From contig NZ_JWHR01000050.1 of NCBI RefSeq assembly GCF_000808015.1, positions 1-58,455 of the forward strand: 58,455 bases of DNA, given 5' to 3'. The translations under genes were made by a program, and so were the position numbers. Below, piece by piece: positions 8,717 through 18,239 of the stretch. How positions within the stretch are numbered: position 1 is the stretch's first letter; every line of letters starts with the position of its first letter. Under the pieces are notes generated by a model. It had not been told where the DNA came from. It saw nothing but the letters and a program-made list of their open reading frames with translations, and searched no databases. Source of the stretch: Terrisporobacter othiniensis (GTDB lineage: Bacteria; Bacillota; Clostridia; Peptostreptococcales; Peptostreptococcaceae).

Positions 8717-10428
8717 TATCTCTGACCCTCTTCCTCAATAAGTTTTTTTAACTTAGTCAAGGTAACCTTCGTTTCTGCTGTTGTTTCTCCAAGAAGACTT
8801 GCAATTTCTTGAGCCACCATCATTTGCTTATTGATAACATCTTGAGCCATATTTATAGAATTTATCTTCATTTTCTGTAATTCTTTTTCCTTCTTTTCTT
8901 CTTTAGTAATATTATTAGCTATCCATATATAAATCTGATTTTCCTCTAACCATATAATATTCTGCTCTAATACACCATCATAATCATAAAGTTCTATTTT
9001 ATCTCTAATAATATTTTTTCTTGTATCTCTTACTTGCTGAAATTTATCTTCATCTAAATACATGATAACTGGTACTCCCCTTGCCTCATCATTACTAACT
9101 TGGAAGAAGTTTTGTGCTGCTGGGTTAAACTCTACTATACATAAGTCCTTGTCCACTATTCCAATTAAATTAGGTGTAGCCGATATAATTACATTTGCTT
9201 TATTCTCTGCCTTTTGTCTCACATAAGGAAGGCACATACTTGTATCTGCATACCCATTAAACACTGCTTTTGCTTTATCTCTACATGTTTTATATCCACA
9301 AGCTTTACAGTTAATTTCGTCCATTCTTGCAAATTTACCCATGGATTTTAAAATTTCCCTAAGCTCAACTTCACTTGGTTCTTTTAAAGGAATATATTTT
9401 GATTCAAAATTTCTTTGTAAGTCTACTTTTGATAGTATTTCATCATAAGAATTATCTGTTTTATCACTATATAATTTTTCACATTTTTTACTATAGCATT
9501 CTATATTCTTTCTTCTTTCATATGAACTAGCTCCATCGTCTACAATTCCAGATCCTCTAAGGCAACCACTTTCACAGAAATTCATATCAAATATTACATT
9601 ACTCACTCTATTATTTAAAATTGCATTTATAGTCTTTATGCAATCATTTGATCCATCTACAGATACTACTTCTTTATTTTTAGTTGAATCAAAAAAATAA
9701 TCTGTATTTTCAGATACAAATGGAAAAACCCTATTATAATGACTAATAGCATCAAATGAACTTTCTTCGAAATCCTCAAAAGAGATATTCTCTTGTTGAA
9801 TCCATCTTTGAAGTTCCTCCAATGTAATCACAGCATCCACACTATTTTCAAATCTAGATTCATCTTTTTTCCCAAGGCAAGGTCCTATAAATACAACCTT
9901 TGCGCCTTCACCATATTTTTTCTTTATAATTCTTCCATGACAAGCAAATGCTGATATTACTGGTATTAAATTTTCAATTAAATCTGGATAATGTTTTTCT
10001 ACTAAGTTGATTATGGATGGACAGAGAGTTGTTATATAGTTTTTATCATCATCTTTATTAATATATTTAAAATATTCATCAATTATAGGTTGGGCTGCTA
10101 CTAAAGTTTCTTCTACATAAGAAAATCCTAAGTGTTTTAATACACTAGGTATTTTATGACTATTTTCTCCAAAAACTGCTGCAAAACTAGGAGCTATAGA
10201 TGCTACTACTACTTCTTTATTATTTATGTAATGTTTTACAACTGGTACCTCTGATTTACTTAATCTATTTTTTTGTGGACATGCTCTATAGCATTCATCA
10301 CAAACTATACATCTTTCTTCTATAATTCTTGCTTGTTCATTTTTTATTTCTATAGCATTAACTGGACATACTCTTATACAAGCATAACAGTTTTTACAAT
10401 TCTTCTTGCTAAAATTATCAAACCACAT
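8716..10428 (-). CDS. [FeFe]-hydrogenase-like sensory protein with PAS domain (HydS-like)
   Basis: 570 residues. Residues 11-50 hold two [4Fe-4S] ferredoxin motifs (C11/C14/C17/C21 and C40/C43/C46/C50). The H-cluster domain follows, with candidate ligands C136 (TTLCPS), C184 (GPCLGKK), C285 and C289 (FCESGCLRG). In catalytic enzymes the first motif is TSCCP. Here the proton-transfer cysteine position is Leu135, as expected of a sensor rather than a bulk H2 enzyme. A further CxxCGxxxC iron-sulfur motif (CKACGYKTC) and a PAS domain (about residues 420-520) follow, ending in a short coiled segment. The ATG has a CCCCC/GGGGG ribosome site. It is co-translated with a PP2C phosphatase. It probably senses H2 or redox state. 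Confidence 0.9.
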   Translation of the reverse strand: MWFDNFSKKNCKNCYACIRVCPVNAIEIKNEQARIIEERCIVCDECYRACPQKNRLSKSEVPVVKHYINNKEVVVASIAPSFAAVFGENSHKIPSVLKHLGFSYVEETLVAAQPIIDEYFKYINKDDDKNYITTLCPSIINLVEKHYPDLIENLIPVISAFACHGRIIKKKYGEGAKVVFIGPCLGKKDESRFENSVDAVITLEELQRWIQQENISFEDFEESSFDAISHYNRVFPFVSENTDYFFDSTKNKEVVSVDGSNDCIKTINAILNNRVSNVIFDMNFCESGCLRGSGIVDDGASSYERRKNIECYSKKCEKLYSDKTDNSYDEILSKVDLQRNFESKYIPLKEPSEVELREILKSMGKFARMDEINCKACGYKTCRDKAKAVFNGYADTSMCLPYVRQKAENKANVIISATPNLIGIVDKDLCIVEFNPAAQNFFQVSNDEARGVPVIMYLDEDKFQQVRDTRKNIIRDKIELYDYDGVLEQNIIWLEENQIYIWIANNITKEEKKEKELQKMKINSINMAQDVINKQMMVAQEIASLLGETTAETKVTLTKLKKLIEEEGQR

Positions 10429-10561
10429 ACGTACTCCCCCCCTTGATTAATAGTAGTCTAAAATCTTTACTAAAATTATAGCAAACATATATATATGTTT
10501 TCATCTATTAAATCATAATCACTTTCAATTTAGAGTTATAATTATATTTTGTCATACAAAA

Positions 10562-10600
10562 CACCCCAATCATTAGATTTTTGGTCCAACAATTGGGGTG
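10562..10600 (-). terminator. Intrinsic terminator of the secreted Lys/Glu-rich protein gene
   Basis: Perfect arms CACCCCAAT and ATTGGGGTG, with TTTTG following on the minus strand. It lies about 50 bases past the stop at 10652. Confidence 0.75.
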
Positions 10601-10651
10601 CAATACATACTTTCTATAGTATTAAGTTCTTTTTATATAAATCATATTTTA

Positions 10652-11245
10652 TTATAATAATTCAAGATATCCTGATGGATGGAAGAAGTATATTGATCCA
10701 GTATCTTTATCTACTAAGTAAGCCATGTCAGTTTCTATATTTGGTAAAAACACATATCCTCTTATTCCTTTTTCTTTCATTGTTTCAAAAGTATTTTCAT
10801 CACCTTGATATGTATAAGTAAAATCAACTTTTTCAACGTCTTTTATATATTTATTTAAAACTGCTTCAGCTTCTGATTTTGTCATTCCACTTTGAACTTC
10901 TTCTTTTTCTTTATCATCTTTTACAACTGCTTCATCAGCTGGTTTAGTAGATTCTTCTTTTTTACTTTCTTCTTTCTTATCGTCTACTTTTACTTCTTCT
11001 TTTGCAGGTTCTTTATTTTCTACAACTGTAGTTTCAACTTTAACTGGTTTAGTAGTATTTTCACTTTGTGTTGTTTTATCTTCATTATCTTTTATTACGT
11101 GTGTATTTTCAGTATTTGTAGTTTGCTCAACTTTTACTGGTTTTGTATTTACTTGTTCATCTTTTTGTGAGATTGCATTTGCAATTGGAGTTATTAATAA
11201 TGCTCCACTTAATAATAATGTTATCGCTATAATTCCTTTTTTCAT
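10652..11245 (-). CDS. Secreted Lys/Glu/Thr-rich protein with small C-terminal domain, unknown function
   Basis: 197 residues. Residues 1-24 are a signal peptide ending ANA. Residues ~28-120 are a low-complexity, disordered linker rich in K, E, T, V and D with repeated TKPVKVE units. The last ~75 residues form a compact domain (MTKSEAEAVLNKYIKD... FFHPSGYLELL) that I do not recognise. A wall-spanning linker with a small exported domain is the most natural reading. It has its own terminator and ~250 bases of AT-rich upstream sequence, so it is probably monocistronic. Confidence 0.85.
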   Translation of the reverse strand: MKKGIIAITLLLSGALLITPIANAISQKDEQVNTKPVKVEQTTNTENTHVIKDNEDKTTQSENTTKPVKVETTVVENKEPAKEEVKVDDKKEESKKEESTKPADEAVVKDDKEKEEVQSGMTKSEAEAVLNKYIKDVEKVDFTYTYQGDENTFETMKEKGIRGYVFLPNIETDMAYLVDKDTGSIYFFHPSGYLELL

Positions 11246-11493
11246 TTTTCAACACTTCCTTGTAATTTATTTTAAGATTTCTTAGTTTCTGTCTTTTTTC
11301 TTTTGTTTATATTATTATAATATCATTACCCCTTGAAAAATTACAGTTACACACTTGTTACTTTGAATTACAAAATAGTAACATAGATAATTACAAGAAT
11401 GTTACCAAATTTCAATATTATGTAAAATTCGCTCACTTTATATCTCCAAGAAGATATATTAGCCATATATTTTATATCCAAATTTAATAAAAT

Positions 11494-11525
11494 AAAACCC
11501 CTTAGACAATCCAAGGGGGTTTTTG
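11494..11525 (-). terminator. Intrinsic terminator of the ABC exporter operon
   Basis: Arms AAACCCCCTTG / AAGGGGTTTT on the minus strand followed by a T-rich tract, immediately after the stop of the 11526-12749 gene. Confidence 0.85.
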
Positions 11526-12749
11526 TTACAATTCATCATCTTTTTCAATTCCAAAAGATACATTATATATATTTTTTTCTTTTATTTTTCCACTATATAA
11601 AATTGCATTATTCTTTTCATTTATAACATAAATATAGTAATCTATATCTGAAGAGCTATTATCATAACCTAAATAATCATCATATTTATAATTACCTATT
11701 ATAAAGTATGTTTTATTATTATCTCGCCTCATTTCTAATATATCTGTACTGTACTCATCTTTAACTTTTAAATCTATTTCATTTGCACTCACTATTTTTT
11801 TATTATTAAGATTTACTAATAAAGTATTTATTTTTTTACTTATTGGATCTGCATCACAACAAAGTAAAACTTCATCATTATCAATATAATAATTGGTTAT
11901 ATTTTTATTCCCAACTCCTAAGTTCATAATATTTATATCTTTAGTAATAATATTAAAACCAAACAAACATGTATTTATTACTTTGCTTTTTTCATCCTTT
12001 ATCTTAACACCAAAGTATGCAACATTATCCCTTACAAATCCAACATCACCATCAATATACATTTCACTAGGTTCATATGATTTAGTTAATATACACTTAG
12101 ATTGTTGTGATGATAAATTTAATTTAAATAAACTTAAGTAAGTTTGCTTATACATATCAACTTCATTATCCAATGATTTATTTTCTTCTATATTGTCATC
12201 TTTATAGACTGATGAAATAATAGCCAAATAAATATTATCCTTATCCCTTATTGGTAAGGCCTGATAAATACTTGCTCCATTTGCGTCAATACTATCATCT
12301 ATGGGAATCTCATAATTTTTAATTTTTGAGCTTTTTTTATTTTTTATATCAATATATACTTTCATTTCATCACCATTATAAGGTGAATAAGTACTTAAAA
12401 GAGATACACTTGCAATCTCATCCTCTGTTTCACATATACTATTTTTATCATTTGAAAATTTTAATAATTCTCTGTTATCAACATTTTCTTTTGATATGGA
12501 AAAGTTTGTAACACCTTCTTTTACATATTTTTTAATTTTTTCATCATCTTTAGAAATAATAATATTATCTGCTTCATACATTCCTTTTCTCTTTTGATAA
12601 ACAATATTCATATTTCCAAGAGCACTTCTATCCCCAGATATATCTTCTATATCTAAATCATCCTCTACAATAAAGTTTAAGGAGAAAATAATTAATATCA
12701 TAGCTAATGATACCGTAATTAAAAATATTTTTGAAAAGCTTTTATCCAT
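11526..12749 (-). CDS. Membrane-anchored extracytoplasmic protein associated with an ABC exporter
   Basis: 407 residues with one N-terminal hydrophobic segment (residues ~8-27) and a long outward-facing domain. The latter has recurring strand patterns (DNIYLAIIS, NKTYFIIGNY, NVAYFGVKI), so a beta-propeller-like or WD-type fold is possible but not shown. No enzymatic motif is visible. The start ATG has GGGGGA seven bases upstream. It is the third gene of an operon (ATPase, permease, this protein), with 10 bases between it and the permease. It may be an accessory or sensing component of that exporter. Function unknown. Confidence 0.8.
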   Translation of the reverse strand: MDKSFSKIFLITVSLAMILIIFSLNFIVEDDLDIEDISGDRSALGNMNIVYQKRKGMYEADNIIISKDDEKIKKYVKEGVTNFSISKENVDNRELLKFSNDKNSICETEDEIASVSLLSTYSPYNGDEMKVYIDIKNKKSSKIKNYEIPIDDSIDANGASIYQALPIRDKDNIYLAIISSVYKDDNIEENKSLDNEVDMYKQTYLSLFKLNLSSQQSKCILTKSYEPSEMYIDGDVGFVRDNVAYFGVKIKDEKSKVINTCLFGFNIITKDINIMNLGVGNKNITNYYIDNDEVLLCCDADPISKKINTLLVNLNNKKIVSANEIDLKVKDEYSTDILEMRRDNNKTYFIIGNYKYDDYLGYDNSSSDIDYYIYVINEKNNAILYSGKIKEKNIYNVSFGIEKDDEL

Positions 12750-12759
12750 AATATCCCCC

Positions 12760-13587
12760 TTAAATATGTATTTTTTTATTTAATAAGTTATAAGAAATAA
12801 TAAGAGATAAAACTCCTGTAACTATATAGTATAGTATATGATTTCTTAATAGTTCATCTGTAAATATCATAGAGATACTTGAAATATATAAATACATAAA
12901 TATAACTATTGCCATATAAAATAAGCCTAAAAACCCACCTATCTTGTCAAAAGATTTATGAATTAATACTCCAGTAAACAAAACTATAACTGCTAAAATT
13001 GGGCTAAATACATAATACATAAGAATTTCCAATGGATAAATAGATATCCCCATAGATAAAAAACTTTTTAAGCTATTATAATTTATAATATAAATAATTT
13101 CACTAATATTAATACTTGTAATACTTTTCATTATGAGTATCTCTAGAATCCACAATATATGCTGTGTTGCTAATACACCATATATAAATGATAGTACTAT
13201 TAATAACTTCGATAAAAATATATTAAACTTATTACAAGGAAGAGTGAACAAAGTATAAGCCACCGTTGTCTTACTTGAAAAGTCTTTATACCAAGTTAGT
13301 AAGGTATAATATAAACACCATATAAGCCCTAAAATCATAAAAAAGAACGATAAACTATATAATGAGTAAATAAATCCTCCATTTTTTATAATCATATATA
13401 CCTCTTCTGATTTAAGTAGACCTAATCCACCTCTTATATTCAATATTCTTTGAACTTCTTTTGCTACCAAATTTAAATTGTAAATAAACCAAATAAGATT
13501 ACTTATAATAATTAAGCTTAAGATAGAGAAATAAACCTTTTTAATTCTTTTAAACTCTATCTCATAGAGCATTAAGATCTTACTCAC
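12760..13587 (-). CDS. ABC-2 type transporter permease
   Basis: 275 residues with six hydrophobic segments and a short basic N-terminus, like the single-gene permeases of ABC-2 exporters of the bacitracin/YtrC type. The start is a GTG (13587) that overlaps the end of the ATPase gene; GGGAGG lies ~10 bases upstream. It would form the channel for the ATPase encoded just upstream. The cargo is unknown; antibiotic or lipid export is common for such pairs. Confidence 0.85.
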   Translation of the reverse strand: MSKILMLYEIEFKRIKKVYFSILSLIIISNLIWFIYNLNLVAKEVQRILNIRGGLGLLKSEEVYMIIKNGGFIYSLYSLSFFFMILGLIWCLYYTLLTWYKDFSSKTTVAYTLFTLPCNKFNIFLSKLLIVLSFIYGVLATQHILWILEILIMKSITSINISEIIYIINYNSLKSFLSMGISIYPLEILMYYVFSPILAVIVLFTGVLIHKSFDKIGGFLGLFYMAIVIFMYLYISSISMIFTDELLRNHILYYIVTGVLSLIISYNLLNKKIHI

Positions 13588-14272
13588 CCCTATATACCTC
13601 CCTCATCTTATCTATAATAGACTTATTTTCATTCTGTCTAACTTCTTCCACATTGAAGTTAAATGCTACTTTCCCATCATGAAGTATTATTACCTCTTCT
13701 ACTATTTCTTCTATCTCAGCAATTTCATGAGTGGTTATTATAATACTTTGATTAGGAGAAATATATTCAACCATAGCTTTAATAAACTCTTCTCTTTTAA
13801 AAATATCTATACCAGAAAAAGGTTCATCTAGTAAAATATATTTGGCATTTTGTGCAAATCCAAGAATAATCTTAACCCTGGCTCTATTTCCTTTTGATAA
13901 ATTACTTATCATCTGATCATCAGTAAGATTGAAAATTTTCAGCATATTATATGCTTTTTCTTCGTCCCAATTTATATAAAATTCTTTCATAAATGCCAAA
14001 CTTTCTTTTATAGTTAGATGTGGAAAGTAAGTATCTACATCAGGTATAAATGCTATTTTATTATATAATTTATGGTTAATTTCTTCACCATCTATAAGGA
14101 TTTTCCCCTTATCTGGTCTAATTACTCCAGCTATAGATTTTAATATGGTTGATTTACCTACTCCATTTATTCCAAATATGCCTATGATTTTTCCTTCTTT
14201 TATTTGAAAAGACACATCATCCAATGCATGTACTTTTCCATATTTTTTACTCAAATTTATTATATCTATCAT
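13580..14272 (-). CDS. ABC transporter ATP-binding protein (exporter type, YtrB/BcrA-like)
   Basis: 230 residues with Walker A GINGVGKST (about residue 36), a signature motif LSKGNRARV in place of LSGGQ, Walker B KYILLDEPF and the switch histidine in IIITTHEIAEIEE. The divergent signature is common in BcrA/YtrB-like exporter ATPases. AGAGGGAG sits 8 bases before the ATG. No GntR (YtrA-type) repressor gene is adjacent, although many such operons have one. Confidence 0.92.
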   Translation of the reverse strand: MIDIINLSKKYGKVHALDDVSFQIKEGKIIGIFGINGVGKSTILKSIAGVIRPDKGKILIDGEEINHKLYNKIAFIPDVDTYFPHLTIKESLAFMKEFYINWDEEKAYNMLKIFNLTDDQMISNLSKGNRARVKIILGFAQNAKYILLDEPFSGIDIFKREEFIKAMVEYISPNQSIIITTHEIAEIEEIVEEVIILHDGKVAFNFNVEEVRQNENKSIIDKMREVYRGE

Positions 14273-14318
14273 TTACAAAACTCCCTCTAAAATATTTAAC
14301 CTACTAGAATTTAGATTC

Positions 14319-14945
14319 CTAACCTTTATTTCGTAGATATGAATTAATATAATCTATTGGGCGATATACTTTTCCTTTTTTGTAGGGCAAAACAGAATCT
14401 ATCTTTATACCTCCTGTAGGATATGGATTCCTACTAGCTGAGTTAATTACTTTTCCTTTACCAATATACATAACTACATGTCTAGTTGTAAAAATAAGGT
14501 CTCCTGGTTGAATATTTTTCATTTGAACTTTATAATCCTTTAGTACTTCTTTTTGTTCAGTTGTAGAATATCCAATATTTACGTTTGTTACAGTTTTGTA
14601 CGTCCAATAAGTAAGTCCCGAACAATCAAATCCTTGTTTTCCTATATAATCTTTTTTATCTAAAGGATAGTAACTTTCTCCATAATAACTTATAAGTTCT
14701 TCTAATCTTTCTTTAGTTATTATTTCTCCCTTACCACCCCAAGTATATTCCTGGCCTTCTTTTTCTTTTGCTAGAGAGATAACTTCATCTACTATTTTTA
14801 AATCTTCTTCACTCATATTTTTAGTTTCTTGTTCATATTTTTCATTTAGTTGTTGTATATATTTTTCTTTTAAAAACTTATACCCATATACTCCCATAAG
14901 TACAACTAATATTAATATTAAAAGTTTCTTTAAAAATTTTTTTAT
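14319..14945 (-). CDS. Membrane-anchored NlpC/P60 peptidoglycan hydrolase; probable AUA start
   Basis: The NlpC/P60 domain has the catalytic Cys in GFDCSGLTYW, the His in TRHVVMYIG, and the QPGDLIF strand. The first ATG in frame is at 14897, but the frame stays open upstream and encodes a textbook N-terminal anchor (KKFLKKLLILILVVL). An AGGGAG site at 14955-14960 precedes this anchor. No ATG, GTG or TTG lies between them; an ATA at 14945, nine bases after AGGGAG, is the best start (208 residues). From the ATG alone the protein (192 residues) would lose most of its anchor and have no ribosome site. The ABC operon starts 46 bases downstream. Confidence 0.8.
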   Translation of the reverse strand: MKKFLKKLLILILVVLMGVYGYKFLKEKYIQQLNEKYEQETKNMSEEDLKIVDEVISLAKEKEGQEYTWGGKGEIITKERLEELISYYGESYYPLDKKDYIGKQGFDCSGLTYWTYKTVTNVNIGYSTTEQKEVLKDYKVQMKNIQPGDLIFTTRHVVMYIGKGKVINSASRNPYPTGGIKIDSVLPYKKGKVYRPIDYINSYLRNKG

Positions 14946-15220
14946 AGCTATTAACTCCCTTCATATTTACGATTATAAAATCATAACTTCTTTATTTCAT
15001 TATCACACTAAAACTTCTGTATTTCAACTTACAAATCTGTCATATAGAGAAGGCTATCTCCTATATATTAGACGCATAAAAGTCGTAAAAAGTTTCATTT
15101 ATTTTTATAAAATTTTATCTAATTTAAATCTATATCATTTATTTTTCACATAAAAAGGTTGAAGTATAATTAATACTCCATCTTTTTGAAAAAATACATC
15201 AATAAAAATAAATTCATATA

Positions 15221-15248
15221 AAAAGTGGCCTAAATTTCAGCCACTTTC
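15221..15248 (-). terminator. Intrinsic terminator after the BMP lipoprotein gene
   Basis: Arms AAAGTGGC and GCCACTTT, with a T-run on the minus strand; 13 bases past the stop. Confidence 0.8.
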
Positions 15249-15260
15249 TTTCACATATAC

Positions 15261-16256
15261 TTATTTATTTGGAACTACTATATCACCACTTATTATTTTT
15301 TCCACTTTTTTATTAACGTAATCTATTACATCTTGTGGAACATTTTTATCAGTTGATGGTGCAAGTCCTATACCTTCTTCTTTTAAACCAAATACTAAAG
15401 TTTTTCCGCCTGCAAATGTGCCATCTTTTAAAGTTTTAACTACGCTATATACACCTTCATTTACTTTTTTCATTGCTGAAGTAAGTATATTGTCTGGTGC
15501 AATATCATATTGGTCTCTATCAACACCTATAGCATATTTTCCAGTTTCTTTAGCACATTCAAGTACTCCTAAACCACTATCTCCTGCACATGCAAATATT
15601 ATATCTGCACCATTATTGTACATCTGTGTAGCTATTGATTTACCTTTTGCTTGATCAGCAAATGAGTTAACATATTGAGATAAAACTTTTGCATCTGGAT
15701 TAGCTTCTTTCACACCAGCTTCATATCCAATTTGGAATTTTCTGATTACAACATTATCCATTCCGCCAACAAATCCAACTTTATTGGTTTTAGTCATTTT
15801 TCCTGCAACTAAACCTGCTACATATCCTGATTGTTCCTCATTAAATGATATACAAGTAACGTTGTCAGGTGTTTCATCTCCATAATCTACGTCAACTATA
15901 GCAAACTTTTGATCTGGATAATGTTTAGCTGCATCAAGTAATGCTTGTTGCATTGGAAATCCTGTTGCAAGGATTAAATCATTATCTCCATCTACTGCTT
16001 GTTCTAAATTTGTTACATAATCCGCTTCTTGTTTTGATTCTATATAACTTGCTTTAATTCCTAAGTCTTTTTGTGCCTTTTCAAGCCCTTCCCAAGCACT
16101 TTGGTTGAAACTACCATCTGTAACTCCACCAACACTTGTAACCATTGTAACTTTTAATGCATCATTATTAGTTGCATTATCTTTATTTCCTCCACACCCT
16201 ACTAATGAAGATGCTGTCATTATAAGTACCGTTATTAAGCATACAATTTTTTTCAA
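15261..16256 (-). CDS. BMP-family (PnrA-like) substrate-binding lipoprotein
   Basis: 331 residues. The start is TTG, preceded by AGGAGG at 11 bases. The signal peptide ends in the lipobox SSLVGC, so the protein is lipid-anchored outside the membrane. The mature part matches the BMP family of nucleoside-binding proteins: DGSFNQSAWEGLEKAQ near the start, FAIVDVDYGD, NVTCISFNEEQSGYVAG, and GVDRDQYD. These normally deliver purine nucleosides to an ABC importer, but no permease or ATPase gene lies beside it. It seems to be transcribed alone, between two terminators. Confidence 0.92.
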   Translation of the reverse strand: MKKIVCLITVLIMTASSLVGCGGNKDNATNNDALKVTMVTSVGGVTDGSFNQSAWEGLEKAQKDLGIKASYIESKQEADYVTNLEQAVDGDNDLILATGFPMQQALLDAAKHYPDQKFAIVDVDYGDETPDNVTCISFNEEQSGYVAGLVAGKMTKTNKVGFVGGMDNVVIRKFQIGYEAGVKEANPDAKVLSQYVNSFADQAKGKSIATQMYNNGADIIFACAGDSGLGVLECAKETGKYAIGVDRDQYDIAPDNILTSAMKKVNEGVYSVVKTLKDGTFAGGKTLVFGLKEEGIGLAPSTDKNVPQDVIDYVNKKVEKIISGDIVVPNK

Positions 16257-16334
16257 TGTTATTTTATCCTCCTATGTGATATAATACTTTTCTCTTAGCT
16301 TAACTATAGTATCAAAAAATTATTACTAGATATT

Positions 16335-16870
16335 ATGGTATATGACATATTTTTTGATTTTTTTGAGTATATAAACATGATAAAACTAAATGATAAAAGT
16401 AAATTAAGTTATTATATAAAAAAATTTCAAATTAATGAAATTTTTACCGAAAATATAGAACACCATATGGAGCTTCATTATTTTAAGAAAGGTTCTCATG
16501 TTTGTATAAAGGAAAATACCTTAGATTATTTTTACTTCTTTGTAAAAGGTAGAGCAAAGGTATATATATCGACACCAAACGGAAAGTCTCTACTTATTAG
16601 ATTTTACTCTCCAGTTCAAGTAATTTGGGACGTAGAAGTAACTTGTGATGAAAATGCTAATTGCAATATCCAAGTGATTTGAATCCTGAGGATAAGGTGA
16701 TTACAGATAATTTCACACAATTATCAGAACTACTTGGAGCAAATTACAGACATTTTTTAAGAATAGTAGATAAACTTTGCTCAAAAAATACTATTAAAAA
16801 GGAAAAACAATCTTTGGTAATCTTAGATAGGTCAGCTCTAAGTGAGATTGCTGTAGATTTATATAATTAA
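16335..16870 (+). pseudogene. Crp/Fnr-family regulator, inactivated by internal deletion
   Basis: The first frame (16335-16682, likely start ATG 16377) encodes the start of a cyclic-nucleotide-binding-type domain (LHYFKKGSHVCIKE, FFVKGRAKVYISTPNG) and stops at residue ~115 just after NCNIQVI. A second frame, read from 16661 to 16870, encodes a C-terminal helix-turn-helix (FTQLSELLGANYRHFLRIVDKL) and the expected protein end. Intact members of this family have about 220-230 residues. Here the joint segment, roughly 70 residues including the rest of the barrel and the dimer helix, is missing and the two halves are out of frame. The upstream BMP gene is divergent. Confidence 0.82.
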
Positions 16871-16900
16871 AAAGCATGTTGAGTATTCAACATGCTTTTT
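16869..16900. terminator. Bidirectional intrinsic terminator
   Basis: Perfect arms AAAAAGCATGTTG / CAACATGCTTTTT with a short loop, between the decayed Crp/Fnr gene and the convergent GGDEF gene. Confidence 0.88.
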
Positions 16901-18074
16901 AATTTAGTATGAAACTATTTTTACCATTTTTCTTCGCTTTATATAATAAAGTATCTGCTTCTTTATAATTTTCAATATATGTTTTTTTTATGTCTATCTT
17001 ATTAATCCCAACACTTATAGTTAACGGTGGATTATAATTTAAATTCTCTAATTCTTTAAAAATATCATCAAACATAAATTTAATATCTTTTTTATTCAAT
17101 CTGACAATCCCTGCGAATTCATCTCCTCCAGTTCTATAAAACCTTCCTTTGTTAGCATTATTAAATATTTGACCTAATTTTTCTAAATATTTATCCCCTT
17201 TTAAGTGCCCATAGTTATTATTTAGATCTTTTAAATTATCTATATCTATAAGAGCTAAATAAAAACCGTATCCACTATACTTTAATATTCTATCCATATC
17301 ATTAATAAATTTTCTTCTATTAAATAAACCTGTTAATACATCCGTTTCAGCTCTTTTATTAGCATTTATTTCTTCAGTTATATCTCTACCTATACATAAA
17401 ATACCATCTTCGATTTTTTCCATTGATACATTAAAATGTCTTTTATTATAAGATATAACTTGCTTAGAGTATCCTTTTTCCAGTGTATTTATACATCCTT
17501 TTATTAGCCCTTTATACAATGATTCATCAATATGTTTTTGTCTCAATAATTCTTCATCATTTTTATTTATTAATTTATTTTTTTCACAATTAAATAATTC
17601 GGCACAACTTTGATTTACATATTTATATTTTAGGTTACTATCTTTAAAAAACATTATATCCTTAGACTTATCCATCATTCTCGATAAAAAATTTATTTCT
17701 TCATATAAATTACATAAGTCAGTAAATTCTAAAATTATAAAATCACACATATATGATATTTTCAAAGATATATTAATATATTCGCCTTCTGAATTAAACT
17801 TAAGGTTTTCTAGATCTTGATTATCACTTGTTTGTTTTAATTGTTTTATTGCATTACTTAAAATACATTCTTCGCATTTAGAAGTTTGTTGACAATATGA
17901 ATTTTCAACAATAGTATTATTACATTTAATATAATTACCTAGTAATTGATTTATATCTGATGAGAAAAATTCTCTTACCTTTTTATTTGCATATAATACT
18001 ACTAAGTCTTTATTTAGTACTATCAATCCATTGGATTGCTCATCTATTAGTCTCGATAAAATAACTTCCTCCAT
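16899..18074 (-). CDS. Diguanylate cyclase with two PAS-like domains
   Basis: 391 residues, no membrane segment, so cytosolic. Two PAS-like sensor regions lie at about residues 8-110 (with a cysteine cluster SYCQQTSKCEECIL) and 125-230. The GGDEF domain spans about 235-390 with the intact active motif RTGGDEF and the upstream DIDNLKDLNNNYGHLKGD motif. An intact motif predicts synthesis of cyclic di-GMP from GTP. The RxxD inhibitory site is not visible before GGDEF. The cysteines in the first PAS region could bind metal or sense redox; that is inference. Confidence 0.9.
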   Translation of the reverse strand: MEEVILSRLIDEQSNGLIVLNKDLVVLYANKKVREFFSSDINQLLGNYIKCNNTIVENSYCQQTSKCEECILSNAIKQLKQTSDNQDLENLKFNSEGEYINISLKISYMCDFIILEFTDLCNLYEEINFLSRMMDKSKDIMFFKDSNLKYKYVNQSCAELFNCEKNKLINKNDEELLRQKHIDESLYKGLIKGCINTLEKGYSKQVISYNKRHFNVSMEKIEDGILCIGRDITEEINANKRAETDVLTGLFNRRKFINDMDRILKYSGYGFYLALIDIDNLKDLNNNYGHLKGDKYLEKLGQIFNNANKGRFYRTGGDEFAGIVRLNKKDIKFMFDDIFKELENLNYNPPLTISVGINKIDIKKTYIENYKEADTLLYKAKKNGKNSFILN

Positions 18075-18192
18075 TTTTGTCCCCTTTGTATAATTCTTTA
18101 TAATATGATTATACTATATATTTAAATAAAACTTATCTATATTATATATATGTTTTACAAAAACTATAAGAGATCATATTATAATATATAAC

Positions 18193-18233
18193 AAAAAATC
18201 CCTCAACACAATTTTTGTATCATGGGATTTTTT
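18193..18233 (-). terminator. Intrinsic terminator after the Bax-inhibitor-1-like gene
   Basis: Arms AAAAAATCCC and GGGATTTTTT around a ~21-base loop, 7 bases beyond the stop at 18240. Confidence 0.75.
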
Positions 18234-18239
18234 AATTTA

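Noticed and set aside
10892..11170. Plus-strand frame rich in Phe
   Set aside because: It is the reverse of the Lys/Glu-rich linker of the 10652-11245 gene, with no ribosome site; low-complexity shadow.
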